From NCBI GenBank assembly GCA_020845575.1, contig JADLFL010000067.1:1-64000 (forward strand): 64,000 nt of DNA, in the 5' to 3' direction. Below, one piece after another: positions 18,891 through 28,400 of the stretch. The stretch comes from Acidobacteriota bacterium (GTDB taxonomy: Bacteria > Acidobacteriota > Vicinamibacteria > Vicinamibacterales > Vicinamibacteraceae). Under the pieces are notes generated by a model. That model worked only from the letters and a program-made list of their open reading frames with translations. It was not told the DNA's origin and did not search any database. Position 1 is the first letter of the stretch; each line of letters starts with the position of its first letter. Position numbers and translations under genes: made by a program.

Positions 18891-21856
18891 CAGAACGTGA
18901 AGCGCGCACCCACCTGCATCGTGCGCGTGCTGACCGACGTGAGCCGGCCGAAGCGCGAGTTCTCGACGCGCGTCTCGAGCCCGCCGTAGTTGCGCGTGTT
19001 CAGTGCGTTGAAGGCATCGAGCCGGATCTGGAACCGATAGTTTCCCCCGAAATGGAAGTTGCGGCTGACGCCGAGATCGAGGTTGTAGCTTGCCGGCCCG
19101 CGCACGGCGTTGCGCGACAACGTCCCCGGCCGCGCCTGCGCGCCACTCGCGGTGATGACCGGCACGCGTGCGAACGCCGCGCGATTCAGGTACTGCAGCG
19201 TATCGCGCCAGTCGTCGAGCACCAGATCCTGGCCATCGACGCGATCCGGACGCTGGTTCGAGTAGGAGTTGGCCGAATCGCGCACGTTGGAGGCGCCGCC
19301 GCTCAGGGCGGCGAAGACGCCAGAGATCTGCCACCCGCCCGAGAGTCCACGCACCAGCGCTCCGCTGCCGATCGACGGCGTCTCGTAGAGGAAGCTGGCG
19401 ATCAGGCGATGGCGGACGTCGAAGTTCGACGGGCCGTACTCCGCTGCCAGATCACCCGTTTCCTGTGGTTCGCTCTCCAGCAGCAGGTCGCTGCCGCCGT
19501 AGCTCATCGCGCGGCCGAGCGTGTAGCCCACACCGAAGCCGACACGGTTCGAGAATCGGCGACGGGCCTGTACCTGCAGCGCGTGATACCGGCTGGTGTT
19601 GGTGGCCTCGTAGAACCTGAACTCCGCGAAGCCCGCATGGGGACGCACACCGGTCAGGCGATCGGCGCGATTGATGATCGACACCGTGTTCATGTTCTCC
19701 GCCCGGTTGCCGACGTAGCTCGCGTCAACCGCGTAGAGCGATCCGAACGAACGCTCGACGGTCGCGGTCCACTGCGTGCTGTAGGGATTCGGGAAGTCGC
19801 TGGCGATCGACGGGTTGCCCCACAGCGCCGACGAACCCTGCACGAGCGGCGACGCCTCTTCGTTGCTCATCGGGTACGCGATGCCGCGCGCCTGAGCCTC
19901 GGCACGACTCAACGTGACGCGGAACTGCTGGTCGATCCCGTTCAGCACCAGTTCGACAGGGCCGCCGAACAGCGGATGCGGATTGACGAACACGCCCACG
20001 CCGCCGCGGACGACAGTACGGTCGTCGATCGTGTACGCAAACCCGACGCGTGGCGAGACGTTGTTGCGGTCGCTCGTGTAGACGCTGTCGGCGGGCCGGA
20101 TGGCCCCGGTACCGAACGGATCGTCGCGATTGAACAACCGGCCGTCGCGCTCATCGGGCACCGTGAAGTAGTCATAGCGCAGGCCGACGTTGAGCACCAG
20201 CTTCGCGCCGAGCCTGATGTCGTCCTGCACGAAGCCGCCGTACTGCGAGGCGCGAATCTTGAACTCGGCCAGACCGAAGGTGAAGCGCGCCGAGCTCGGG
20301 ATGTTCGCCAGGAAGTCCGCGACCGAACTGTAGGAGTAGATCGGCGTCTCCAGATTGTCTCGACCCGATTCCTGGCGCAGCATGTTGAAGCCAACCTTCA
20401 TCGAGTGGCGGCCGCGCGTGGTGGCCACGACCTGGTCGATGCTGAGCGAATCGCCGACCTTGGTGAAGTACTCGCCATCCGACAGATTCATCCCGGATAC
20501 CCTGCCGTCTGGCACTCCCGTGTAGAACGCCTGATCGGTGCGTTCGATGCTCACCTGATTGATCCCGAGCCGCGTCTCGGACACCCAGGCTGACGCGGCA
20601 TGCGTGAACGCCAGCGTCCCGGACCGGTTCGTGCCCGACCAGACGCGCGAGTTGGCCTCCACGACGCGCGCATCGATGCGCTCCGGGTTGCCCTGCGAGT
20701 AGCGACCGTTGAGGCGGTTCGACGAGGACATCTGGTAGTCGATGCGCGCGGTCATGTGGTCGTCGTTGCGCATGAACGGCCGCAGCGAGATGTAGCGGCC
20801 GTTGGTGGCGCCGGCCGCGTACGGCTGGTTGGGCTGCGGGTAGAGATCCATGAGCGCGCGATACGACGGCTGCGCCGCGATCGCCTGCGCCCGAAACTCG
20901 GGCGTCGGCACGTCGCCCTGGACGACGCCCTCGCGGTCGGACCTGACGCGCTCGTAGTTGACGAAGAAGAACAGCGTGTTGCGGCGGATGGGGCCGCCGA
21001 ACGAGCCGCCGCCCTGATTGAATCGCGTCTTCGGCGTCGTCGCGACGAACGGGTTCGATGCGTTGAGATCGTCGCGCTGATGGTTCCAGAACAGGCTGCC
21101 GCGCCAGGCGTTGGACCCACCTCGCGTGATGATGTTGATGTTGCCCGCCATCGTACCGCCGTACTCGGCCGAGGCGATGCCCTTGGTGACCGAGATCTGC
21201 TCGATGGCTTCCGTGCTCACGCCGTTGATCGTGTTGAAGCCCTGATACGCGCCGACAGACGGCAGTTCCGGATCGCTCGACCCGTTGGTGCCGTCGATCG
21301 TCAGGCTCACCGCCGCCGGCGGCAGCCCGTTGATCGCCACGCCACCGTTGCCGGCCAGCGCGACGCCCGGGTTGAGCGCCACGGTGCGCGACCAGTCCCG
21401 ATTGGCCAGGGGCAGCTCACGCAACTGCTCCGCGGACACGACGCCCTGCTGCTGCGCGTTGGCACGGTTGATGAGTGCCGCGTCGGCCGTCACGCTGACC
21501 GTCTCGGTGACGCCGGACACGCCGAGACGAGCGGAGAGCCGCGTCACCTGCCCGGCGGCGAGCACGAGCCCCTGCTGCTCGTAGTCGCCGAACCCGGCAA
21601 GCGTCACCGTCAGCGTGTACCTCCCCACCGGGACGAACGTGAGCGTGAACTCACCACGGTCGTTCGAGGTGGTGTGCAGCACGCCGCCTGTCGCCTCGTT
21701 GGTCAACGTCACGGCGGCACCAGGCAGTGCCGCATCGGTATTGTCGGTCACCAGCCCGTAGACCGTGGCCGTGGTGACTTGTGCGTGCGCGGGCGCTGCG
21801 CCGAACCACGCGCAGAACAGCGCCACCATGATCGCAATCACCGGTCTGCTTCTCAT
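18890..21856 (-). CDS. TonB-dependent receptor, Oar-like with carboxypeptidase-regulatory N-domain
   Basis: A 988-residue outer-membrane transporter. A signal peptide (MRSRPVIAIMVALFCAWFG, cleavage after AHA) leads to a carboxypeptidase-regulatory-like beta domain (ATVYGLVTDNTDAALPGAAV, about 25-110). A plug domain follows (about 125-240; IEQISVTKGIASAEYGGTMA, INIITRGGSN), then a long beta-barrel ending in phenylalanine. The start at 21856 has a GAGGA ribosome site 9 nt upstream. The gene begins 28 nt after the FGE-like gene and is coupled to the sugar-acid kinase, so it probably imports the substrate of this pathway or an oligomer containing it. Confidence 0.93.
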   Translation of the reverse strand: MRSRPVIAIMVALFCAWFGAAPAHAQVTTATVYGLVTDNTDAALPGAAVTLTNEATGGVLHTTSNDRGEFTLTFVPVGRYTLTVTLAGFGDYEQQGLVLAAGQVTRLSARLGVSGVTETVSVTADAALINRANAQQQGVVSAEQLRELPLANRDWSRTVALNPGVALAGNGGVAINGLPPAAVSLTIDGTNGSSDPELPSVGAYQGFNTINGVSTEAIEQISVTKGIASAEYGGTMAGNINIITRGGSNAWRGSLFWNHQRDDLNASNPFVATTPKTRFNQGGGSFGGPIRRNTLFFFVNYERVRSDREGVVQGDVPTPEFRAQAIAAQPSYRALMDLYPQPNQPYAAGATNGRYISLRPFMRNDDHMTARIDYQMSSSNRLNGRYSQGNPERIDARVVEANSRVWSGTNRSGTLAFTHAASAWVSETRLGINQVSIERTDQAFYTGVPDGRVSGMNLSDGEYFTKVGDSLSIDQVVATTRGRHSMKVGFNMLRQESGRDNLETPIYSYSSVADFLANIPSSARFTFGLAEFKIRASQYGGFVQDDIRLGAKLVLNVGLRYDYFTVPDERDGRLFNRDDPFGTGAIRPADSVYTSDRNNVSPRVGFAYTIDDRTVVRGGVGVFVNPHPLFGGPVELVLNGIDQQFRVTLSRAEAQARGIAYPMSNEEASPLVQGSSALWGNPSIASDFPNPYSTQWTATVERSFGSLYAVDASYVGNRAENMNTVSIINRADRLTGVRPHAGFAEFRFYEATNTSRYHALQVQARRRFSNRVGFGVGYTLGRAMSYGGSDLLLESEPQETGDLAAEYGPSNFDVRHRLIASFLYETPSIGSGALVRGLSGGWQISGVFAALSGGASNVRDSANSYSNQRPDRVDGQDLVLDDWRDTLQYLNRAAFARVPVITASGAQARPGTLSRNAVRGPASYNLDLGVSRNFHFGGNYRFQIRLDAFNALNTRNYGGLETRVENSRFGRLTSVSTRTMQVGARFTF

Positions 21857-21884
21857 CGCCTTGTCCTCTCTCACCCCCCGCGCG

Positions 21885-24395
21885 CTAGAACTGCGCGCGG
21901 CCCGTTTGCCTGCCTGTCGCATCCCACGTCGTGGCCACGCCGATCGCCTGCATGTCGCGCCACGTCGATTCGCTTCGCTTCGTCCCGTTCGGCCAGAACT
22001 GCGTCCATACGCTCGTCCCGTCGCGCCGGTGATCGAGCGTCCACTGCACCGTGCCGTCCTCGCTCCGATAGCGCTCCAGGCCGACCTTGCGGCCCCTGTC
22101 GTACGTCGCGCTCCATTGCGTTCCGCCGTTGCGGTACGTCCACGTCTCCTCGCCGTGCAGCACGTACGTGCCGTCGGCCAGTTCGGCCGAACTCCACGTC
22201 GCACGTGCGCTCCGCCCGTCTGCGAACCGCTCGTCGTGGGTCTCGGTCCGGCCCACCGCCGGCAGGGCCGGCTGCGTCGCCACGTCGGCATCGGTCACGC
22301 CGTCGGCGGGGGCGAGAATCCACGCTTCGTTCAGCGCGAAGTGCAGCGCCTGCCTGTTCATCGACGTGATGAGGTGGATGAGTCCGTTCTGTGACTGGGC
22401 CGCAACGGCGTAGCCGAGCGTCGGTCCGCCGAGACGCGCGGCGCGCGCAGGCGTCTCATGGGCTTCGGCGCCGACGAGGCGCTTGATCGTCCACGTCTCG
22501 CCCTCGTCATCCGAGAGCGCAACGTAGGCGCCGCGCGGCAACGTGACGCCGGCCGGCCGCGCGCCGGCGTTGTCCTGGAGATCCCCCGCGAAGAACAGCC
22601 TGCCGCTCGCGAGTCGCACCAGCGTCGGACGCTGGTTGCTGGCAAGCGCCGGGAACGGCGTCTTGCTGTACTGCCAGGTCCGCCCCCCGTCACGGCTGAT
22701 CGACCTGGGCATGAAGCCATCGATGTTCGAATTCTTGCCGCCCATGCCGAGCAGCCGTCCGTCCTTCAGCACCGCGAAGGCCGTGTGCCGTCCATTGGTG
22801 CGGCCGCCCGGGTCGACCCACGTCCTGCCTTCGTCGCTGCTTGCCCACAGCACCGACTCCGCGTTCACGGCGTCGCTGCCGACGTACATCGTGTTGTCGG
22901 GTCCGCGGAAGGCGTTCGTGATCGGCTGCGCCGAGTGGCCGCCGAGCCAGGACGTGAACACCGGGAACTGCGGCACGCTCCACGTGGCACCCGAATCCGT
23001 GGACGCGATCGTCTGGAACGGGAAGCCGGAGTCGAGCTGATTCGAGCCCCAGTAGAAGCGCAACGTGCCGTTGTCTGTCGTCAGCATCGGCGCGTGGTCG
23101 TTGGCATCGGCGAAGTCGAGGAAGAAGCTCGGCATGTCCCAAGCGTCAGCACCGAAGCGCAGGCGCGTGGCGATGAGCGCGATGTCGGGCCGCGTCTCCG
23201 ACGACGATGTGTAGTAGATCGCGATGACGTCGCCGTTTGGCGCGACAGTCAGCGCAGGACTGTGCTGGTGCCGGAGCATCGCGGGGTGGAGTCCCGCGAT
23301 GCGGTGGTGCCCGAGTTCAGCGATGGGCGTGTTCTCCGGCGGGATCGGGAGGAGATGACGCTTGCGGAAGTACGGCGTGCGGGAGGACGGCCCCCGCGAT
23401 GCGAGCGTGGCGTCCTGCTTCACGGCCTGCTGGAAGAAGGGCAACTCGACGACGCGCGGCGTTGTTCGAGGCGACGACGCGAGCACGACGCGGAATCCGA
23501 TCGCGTGCTGTCCCTGGTGATTGAGCCTGTCGCGGGTGAAGGCTGCGTACAGCTTCGGACGCGCGCCGTCGGTCGACGCTGACGTCGATGACGGCGCGCC
23601 CACACCGGCCGTGGCCTTCAGTGCGGCGGTCGCCACTCGCTGGGCCGGCGGCGGAAAGTCCGGGCCATAGGACGCGCGATTGGCGGAACGTGCGTAGTAG
23701 GGCGCGAGCAGATCGAGCCCCCCGCCACGAATCACGCGGGCCCAGCCGCTCGCCGGACCGACGGGATCGGTCTCGTCCTGCGCCGGATAGGCGGCGTACC
23801 AGTCGCGCACCCATTCGGCGACGCCGCCGTGGACGTTCCGGACGCCCCACGCATTCGGCGCATCGTCTGACGGCGGCTGCGCGCCGCTCCAGAACGTCGT
23901 GGTGGTGCCGGCGCGCGTGGCGTATTCCCACTCGGCTTCAGTGGGGAGTCGGTAGGATTTGCCTTCCTTCTTGCTGAGCCACTCGCAGAACGCCGTGGCC
24001 TCGTGCCAGTTGATCCCCGTGACAAAGGGTGTCGCCGGCGCGTCCTGCCCATTCTCGAGCGTGCCTGGAGCCGGAGGGACGTAGTCGGGATCGAATTGCC
24101 GGTATTGCTCCAGCGTCACTTCGGTGACGCCGATGTGGAACGGCTGGCTGATGGTGACGCGACGGACCGGTGTCTCGTCCCAGTCGCCGTTGGGCAGGTA
24201 CTCCAGATCCTTCAGCTTCAGTGCGTCGGGAATCGGGTTCGACTCGCCCATGAGGAACGAGCCCGGCGCAATCCTGACGAGCGCCATGCCAACCGAATTG
24301 GTGATGTGTTGGTCGTCGACGGCACGCTGGCCGCGGACGATAGCCGTAGCCGCGATACCTGCCGCGAACAAGGTCAGGACAACGCGCGAGCGCAT
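21885..24395 (-). CDS. Secreted FGE-like / Asp-box beta-propeller / YwqK-like three-part protein
   Basis: An 836-residue exported protein. ATG at 24395 has GGAGG 11 nt upstream and opens a signal peptide (RSRVVLTLFAAGIAATAIV); an upstream ATG at 24425 lacks this. Residues about 30-320 form an FGE-sulfatase-type domain (MALVRIAPGSFLMGES, YRLPTEAEWEYATRAG, IGFRVV). The middle part has four Asp-boxes of sialidase/BNR propellers (STDSGATW, SSDEGRTW, SRDGGRTW, LSDDEGETW). The last 110 residues look like YwqK/MORN-2 repeats (GEETWTYRNGG, RYRSEDGTVQW, FWPNGTKRSES). The FGE-like part lacks the catalytic Cys pair (GFRVV instead of GFRC), so it is probably a binding or hydrolytic domain rather than a formylglycine generator. 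A close paralogue is fused to a transporter at 25426-29454. Confidence 0.85.
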   Translation of the reverse strand: MRSRVVLTLFAAGIAATAIVRGQRAVDDQHITNSVGMALVRIAPGSFLMGESNPIPDALKLKDLEYLPNGDWDETPVRRVTISQPFHIGVTEVTLEQYRQFDPDYVPPAPGTLENGQDAPATPFVTGINWHEATAFCEWLSKKEGKSYRLPTEAEWEYATRAGTTTTFWSGAQPPSDDAPNAWGVRNVHGGVAEWVRDWYAAYPAQDETDPVGPASGWARVIRGGGLDLLAPYYARSANRASYGPDFPPPAQRVATAALKATAGVGAPSSTSASTDGARPKLYAAFTRDRLNHQGQHAIGFRVVLASSPRTTPRVVELPFFQQAVKQDATLASRGPSSRTPYFRKRHLLPIPPENTPIAELGHHRIAGLHPAMLRHQHSPALTVAPNGDVIAIYYTSSSETRPDIALIATRLRFGADAWDMPSFFLDFADANDHAPMLTTDNGTLRFYWGSNQLDSGFPFQTIASTDSGATWSVPQFPVFTSWLGGHSAQPITNAFRGPDNTMYVGSDAVNAESVLWASSDEGRTWVDPGGRTNGRHTAFAVLKDGRLLGMGGKNSNIDGFMPRSISRDGGRTWQYSKTPFPALASNQRPTLVRLASGRLFFAGDLQDNAGARPAGVTLPRGAYVALSDDEGETWTIKRLVGAEAHETPARAARLGGPTLGYAVAAQSQNGLIHLITSMNRQALHFALNEAWILAPADGVTDADVATQPALPAVGRTETHDERFADGRSARATWSSAELADGTYVLHGEETWTYRNGGTQWSATYDRGRKVGLERYRSEDGTVQWTLDHRRDGTSVWTQFWPNGTKRSESTWRDMQAIGVATTWDATGRQTGRAQF

Positions 24396-24441
24396 GAATC
24401 CGAGTACCTCCGTGACGTGAGGCACAGACTATGGCCGCTAC

Positions 24442-24466
24442 TGAAAATTTGTCAACTCTATTTTCT
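24442..24466. promoter_or_regulatory. Candidate IclR operator A over a TTGACA promoter
   Basis: TGAAAAT (24442-24448), 11 nt, ATTTTCT (24460-24466) form an imperfect 25-bp inverted repeat (6 of 7 arm positions). On the minus strand TTGACA lies inside it and CATAGT follows after 16 nt, a good -35/-10 pair for the operon that starts at 24395. The same 7-11-7 layout recurs at 29505-29529. The flanking DNA is strongly AT-rich compared with the window. Confidence 0.6.
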
Positions 24467-24506
24467 AAAAACTATTTCAATTTCCACAACTGGCAGGCTG
24501 ACGGCT

Positions 24507-25358
24507 TCAGCGAGTCGCGATCACCGTGCGGCGGGACACGTCCAGGAGCGCATCGACGATCTCCTGCTCACGATCCGGTGTCAGGCGGATCAGCGGACAG
24601 ATCAGGCTCATCGCCGCGACCACATCGTGGTTCTCGTCAAAGAGCGGCACGCCGTAGCACCCGATGCCCACGACCGATTCCTCGTGTTCCCTGGCCCAAC
24701 CGCGGTCGCGGATCGCGGCCAGTTCGGCAAGGATGGCCAATCGATCGACCGTCGTCCTCGGCGTGAGGCGGATGAGGCCATAGACCTGCAGGATGCGGTC
24801 GACGCGCTCGCGCGGCTGGTACGCGGTGATGGCCTTGGCCATCGAACTGCAGTGCGGCGGCAGCGTCTTGCCGAGGACGTTGGACGCGCGGACGTCCTGT
24901 ACGGCCTCGATCACGTCGATCACCTGGATACGCTCCCCGAACAGGAACGCGAGACTGGTGGTTTCGTTGAAGCGGTGATTGAGTTCGTCGAGGATCGGAT
25001 GCATCTGTGCCCGGGTGTCCTCGGCGCGCTGATGCACCTGCCCGCACAGCACCCGGGGTGCGAGCCGGTACGACCCGTCGGCATTGCGGAGCAGGTAGCC
25101 GCGACGCTCCAGCGTGGCGAGCACCCGGAACAGTGATGACTCCGGAAAGCCGCTGAGCACCGCGAGTTCGGACAGGCTGAGCGTGGTGTCCGACGCCGGG
25201 AAGCACTCGAGCACCGTCAGCGCGCGATCGATTGCCTTGGATTGATACTCCGCGCCGGAGGCAGCCCCCCCCGCCACGTCGACCGGTCGAACCTTGGCGC
25301 GGCGGCGACGCCGTACCGGCACTGCGACCGTAGTCTCAGGACCTGCCTTCCCTCGCAT
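24507..25358 (-). CDS. IclR-family transcriptional regulator
   Basis: A 283-residue regulator. A basic, low-complexity N-terminus (VRRRRRAKVRP) precedes a winged helix-turn-helix (AIDRALTVLECF, LSLSELAVLSGFPESSLFRVLATLERRG split over about 43-95), then the IclR effector domain (about 105-280). That domain includes the ERIQVIDVIEA, GKTLPPHCSSMAKAITAY and SVVGIGCYGVPLFDENHDVV segments. IclR proteins usually sense sugar acids or aromatic acids and act by binding AT-rich palindromes near the -35 box. It lies 67 nt after the transporter fusion gene on the same strand, so the two may share a message. Sites A and B are its likely targets. Confidence 0.92.
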   Translation of the reverse strand: MRGKAGPETTVAVPVRRRRRAKVRPVDVAGGAASGAEYQSKAIDRALTVLECFPASDTTLSLSELAVLSGFPESSLFRVLATLERRGYLLRNADGSYRLAPRVLCGQVHQRAEDTRAQMHPILDELNHRFNETTSLAFLFGERIQVIDVIEAVQDVRASNVLGKTLPPHCSSMAKAITAYQPRERVDRILQVYGLIRLTPRTTVDRLAILAELAAIRDRGWAREHEESVVGIGCYGVPLFDENHDVVAAMSLICPLIRLTPDREQEIVDALLDVSRRTVIATR

Positions 25359-25425
25359 CCCATGGACGTTACAGGGAATACAGGGGGGATGTAAAGGCGA
25401 CTCCGGCAATTCCGAACGCTTTCTT

Positions 25426-28400
25426 TCAGTACGTCTTTCCAGGCTCCCAGGGAAACGTCGCGCGGGCGGTCTCCCGGCCCGACGCATCCCACGCCGTTGC
25501 CGTCCCGACCGCCTCGAGATCGCGCCACGTCGACTCGGTCCGCTTCGCCCCGTTCGGCCAGAAGCGCGTCCACATGGTCGTCCCATCCGCACGATGGTTC
25601 GCCGTCCACCGCAGGCCGCCATCCCCGCTCCAGAAGCGCTCGTCACCAACCTTCCGGCCGCGGTCGTAGCGGACCGTCCACTGGGGCCTGCCGCTCCGGT
25701 AGAACCAGGTCTCCTCGCCGTGCAGCACGAGTTGCCCGCTGGCCGCCACGGCAACCGTCCAGCGCGCACGAACGGCACCGCCATCCGGATAGCGCTCTTC
25801 GCGCGTCTCCAGCGCCCCGATCGACGGCGGGTCCGGCTGCGTGCGGACGTCGAGCGACACATCCGCATCAGGCGCGGCCGTGAGCCACGCTTCGTTGAAG
25901 GCGAAATGCAGCGCGTGGGGGTTGCGTGACGTGATCAAGTGGATCAGGCCGTCCGGCCCCTGCGTCGCCACCGCATAGCCGAGCGTCGAGCCCGCCATCC
26001 GCGCCGCCCGGGCCGTCTCCTCGTTCGGCTCCGTGCCCGGCAGGCGCTTGGCCGTCCACGTCGCCCCGTCATCGTCGGACCACGCCACGTACGATCCCCT
26101 GCCCGTCAACGGCACGCCGCCCTGGCTCGCGATCGCAAGTCCCGCCGGTTGCTCGCCGGTACTCGACTGCAGGTCGCCGGCAAAGAACAGACGGCCACTC
26201 TTCAGCTTCACCAGAGTCGGACGCTGAACCGACGCGAGCGGGGGAAACGGTGTCTTCCCGTACTGCCATGTCCTGCCGCCATCGCTCGACAGCGAGCGCG
26301 GCATGTAGCCATCGGTCTGCGAGTTCTTGCCGCCCATCCCGAGGATGCGCCCGTCGCTCAGCAGGGCGAAGGCCGTGTGGCGTCCGTTCGTGCGCCCGCC
26401 CGGGTCGCGCCATGTCCTGCCGTTGTCGGGGCTCATCCAGAGGACCGATTCCGCGTTGGCGCCGTCGGCAGCCACGAACCATTCGCCGTTCCTGCCGCGA
26501 AACGCGTTGGTGATGGGCTGCGCCGAGTACCCCCCGACAAACGTCGTGAACACCGGGAAGTGCGCCGCGCTCCACGTCGCGCCGGAATCGGTCGACTCGA
26601 TCCAGTTGAACGGGAAGCCGGATTCGAGCCGGTTCGAGCCCCAGAACAGCCGCACCGTGCCGCCGTCGGTCCACAACATCGGCGACGCGTCGTTCGCGTC
26701 GGCGAAGTCGATCAACAGATTCGGCATGTCCCACTCGTCGGCACCGGCGCGCAGGCGACTCGCCATGATGGCGACGTCAGGGGTCGTCTCCGAGACGGCG
26801 GTGAAGTAGGCCGCGATCACGTCGCCGTTTGGTGCCACCGTCAGACCCGGACTGTGGTTGTGACGCAGGAGGCCCGGGTCGAGACCAGCCGTGCGCACGT
26901 CCTCCAGCCGATCCGGTGGAATGTGCTCGGGCGGCCGCGGCAACAGTCGGCGTTTGCGGAAGTACGGCACAGCGGCGCGAGGGCCGCGCGTGACGTCCTG
27001 CGTGCCCTGCTTCACCGTCTGCTGAAAGAACGGTGCCTCCACCTGCCGCGGTGACGTCGTCAGGCGATCGGCCGCGACGACACGGAATCCGATCGAGTGA
27101 CGTCCCTGGCGATTCAGCGTGGTGCGCGTGAACGAGGCGTACAACTCCGGCTTCGCGCCGTCCGAGGACGTCGATGTCGTGGCCCCGCGTGTACCGGAGG
27201 CGTCCAGCGTCTCGAGCGCCTCGCGTGCGGCGCGCGACGGGAAGTCCGGTGCAAAGCTGGCGCGATTGGCGGATCGCGAGAAGTACGGTGCATCGAGATC
27301 GATGCCACCGCCGCGAATCACCCTGCCGAGGCCTGATGCCGGTCCGACGGGATCGACCTGGTCGGCAGCCGGATACTCCCCGTGCCAGTCGTGCACCCAT
27401 TCCGCAGGCGCACGGTGCATGTTCTTCACGCCCCACGCGTTGGTGGTGTTCACCTGAGGGTACGCGTCGCCCGACGAGAACAGCGTCGTGGTGCCCGCGC
27501 GCGCGGCGTATTCCCACTCGGCTTCCGTCGGCAGTCGATACGTGCGCCCGTCCTTCTTCGACAGCCATTCGCAGAACGCCTGTGCGTCGTACCAACTGAT
27601 GCCCGTCACGTATGGCGAATCCGGCAGCGATGTCCCGATGGCCGCCTGGACCGCGCGGAACTGTTCGACGGTGACCTCGGTCTCGGCGATGTAGAACGGC
27701 CTGGTCAGCGTGACCCTGTGCAGCGGACGTTCGTCCCAATCGCCATGGCTCGCGTACGGCATCTCCTTCGGTAACAGTTCGGCGGGTACCGTGCCGCTTT
27801 CGCCCATCACGAACGAGCCGGGTTCGATCCGCACGAGCCGCATGCCGAGGCTGTTGGTGATCACCGCGTGCGTGTCCTGGATCGTTGCCGCCGACGCCGC
27901 ACGCGGCGTGTCGCCGGACGCCGCGACGGCCAGGAGTACAGCGGCGGCCACCGCCGCCCGCCGCGCTCCGCCGATCGTCCTGCTCGCGATATAGCCGACG
28001 CCGAACATGATCGCGTTCGACAGGATGCCGATGGTGAGGCTGTTCCAGCGGAAGTTGAAGCCGAGATCGACGCCGAGCGGCCCCGTGATCACCGCCCAGA
28101 CGACAAACAGCAGGCACGCGACGATGCCGGTGTACGCGCCCGAACGGGTGGCACCCGGTACGAAGAACCCGAGTGCGAAGAGTCCGAGCATGCCGCCGGC
28201 CAGAATCATCGACAGCGTCACGAAGATCTCGTAGATGGCGCGCCCGCGTTGCGTGGCCAGGAACGCGGCGACACCCATGGCGGCAACGCCGGTGATCAGC
28301 ACCATGCTCCGGCCGAACACCAGTCGTGCGCGATCGCTCGACGTGGGCTGCGCGCGAGCGTAGAGATCCGCGGTGGCCGACGTCGCGACAGCGTTGAGGT

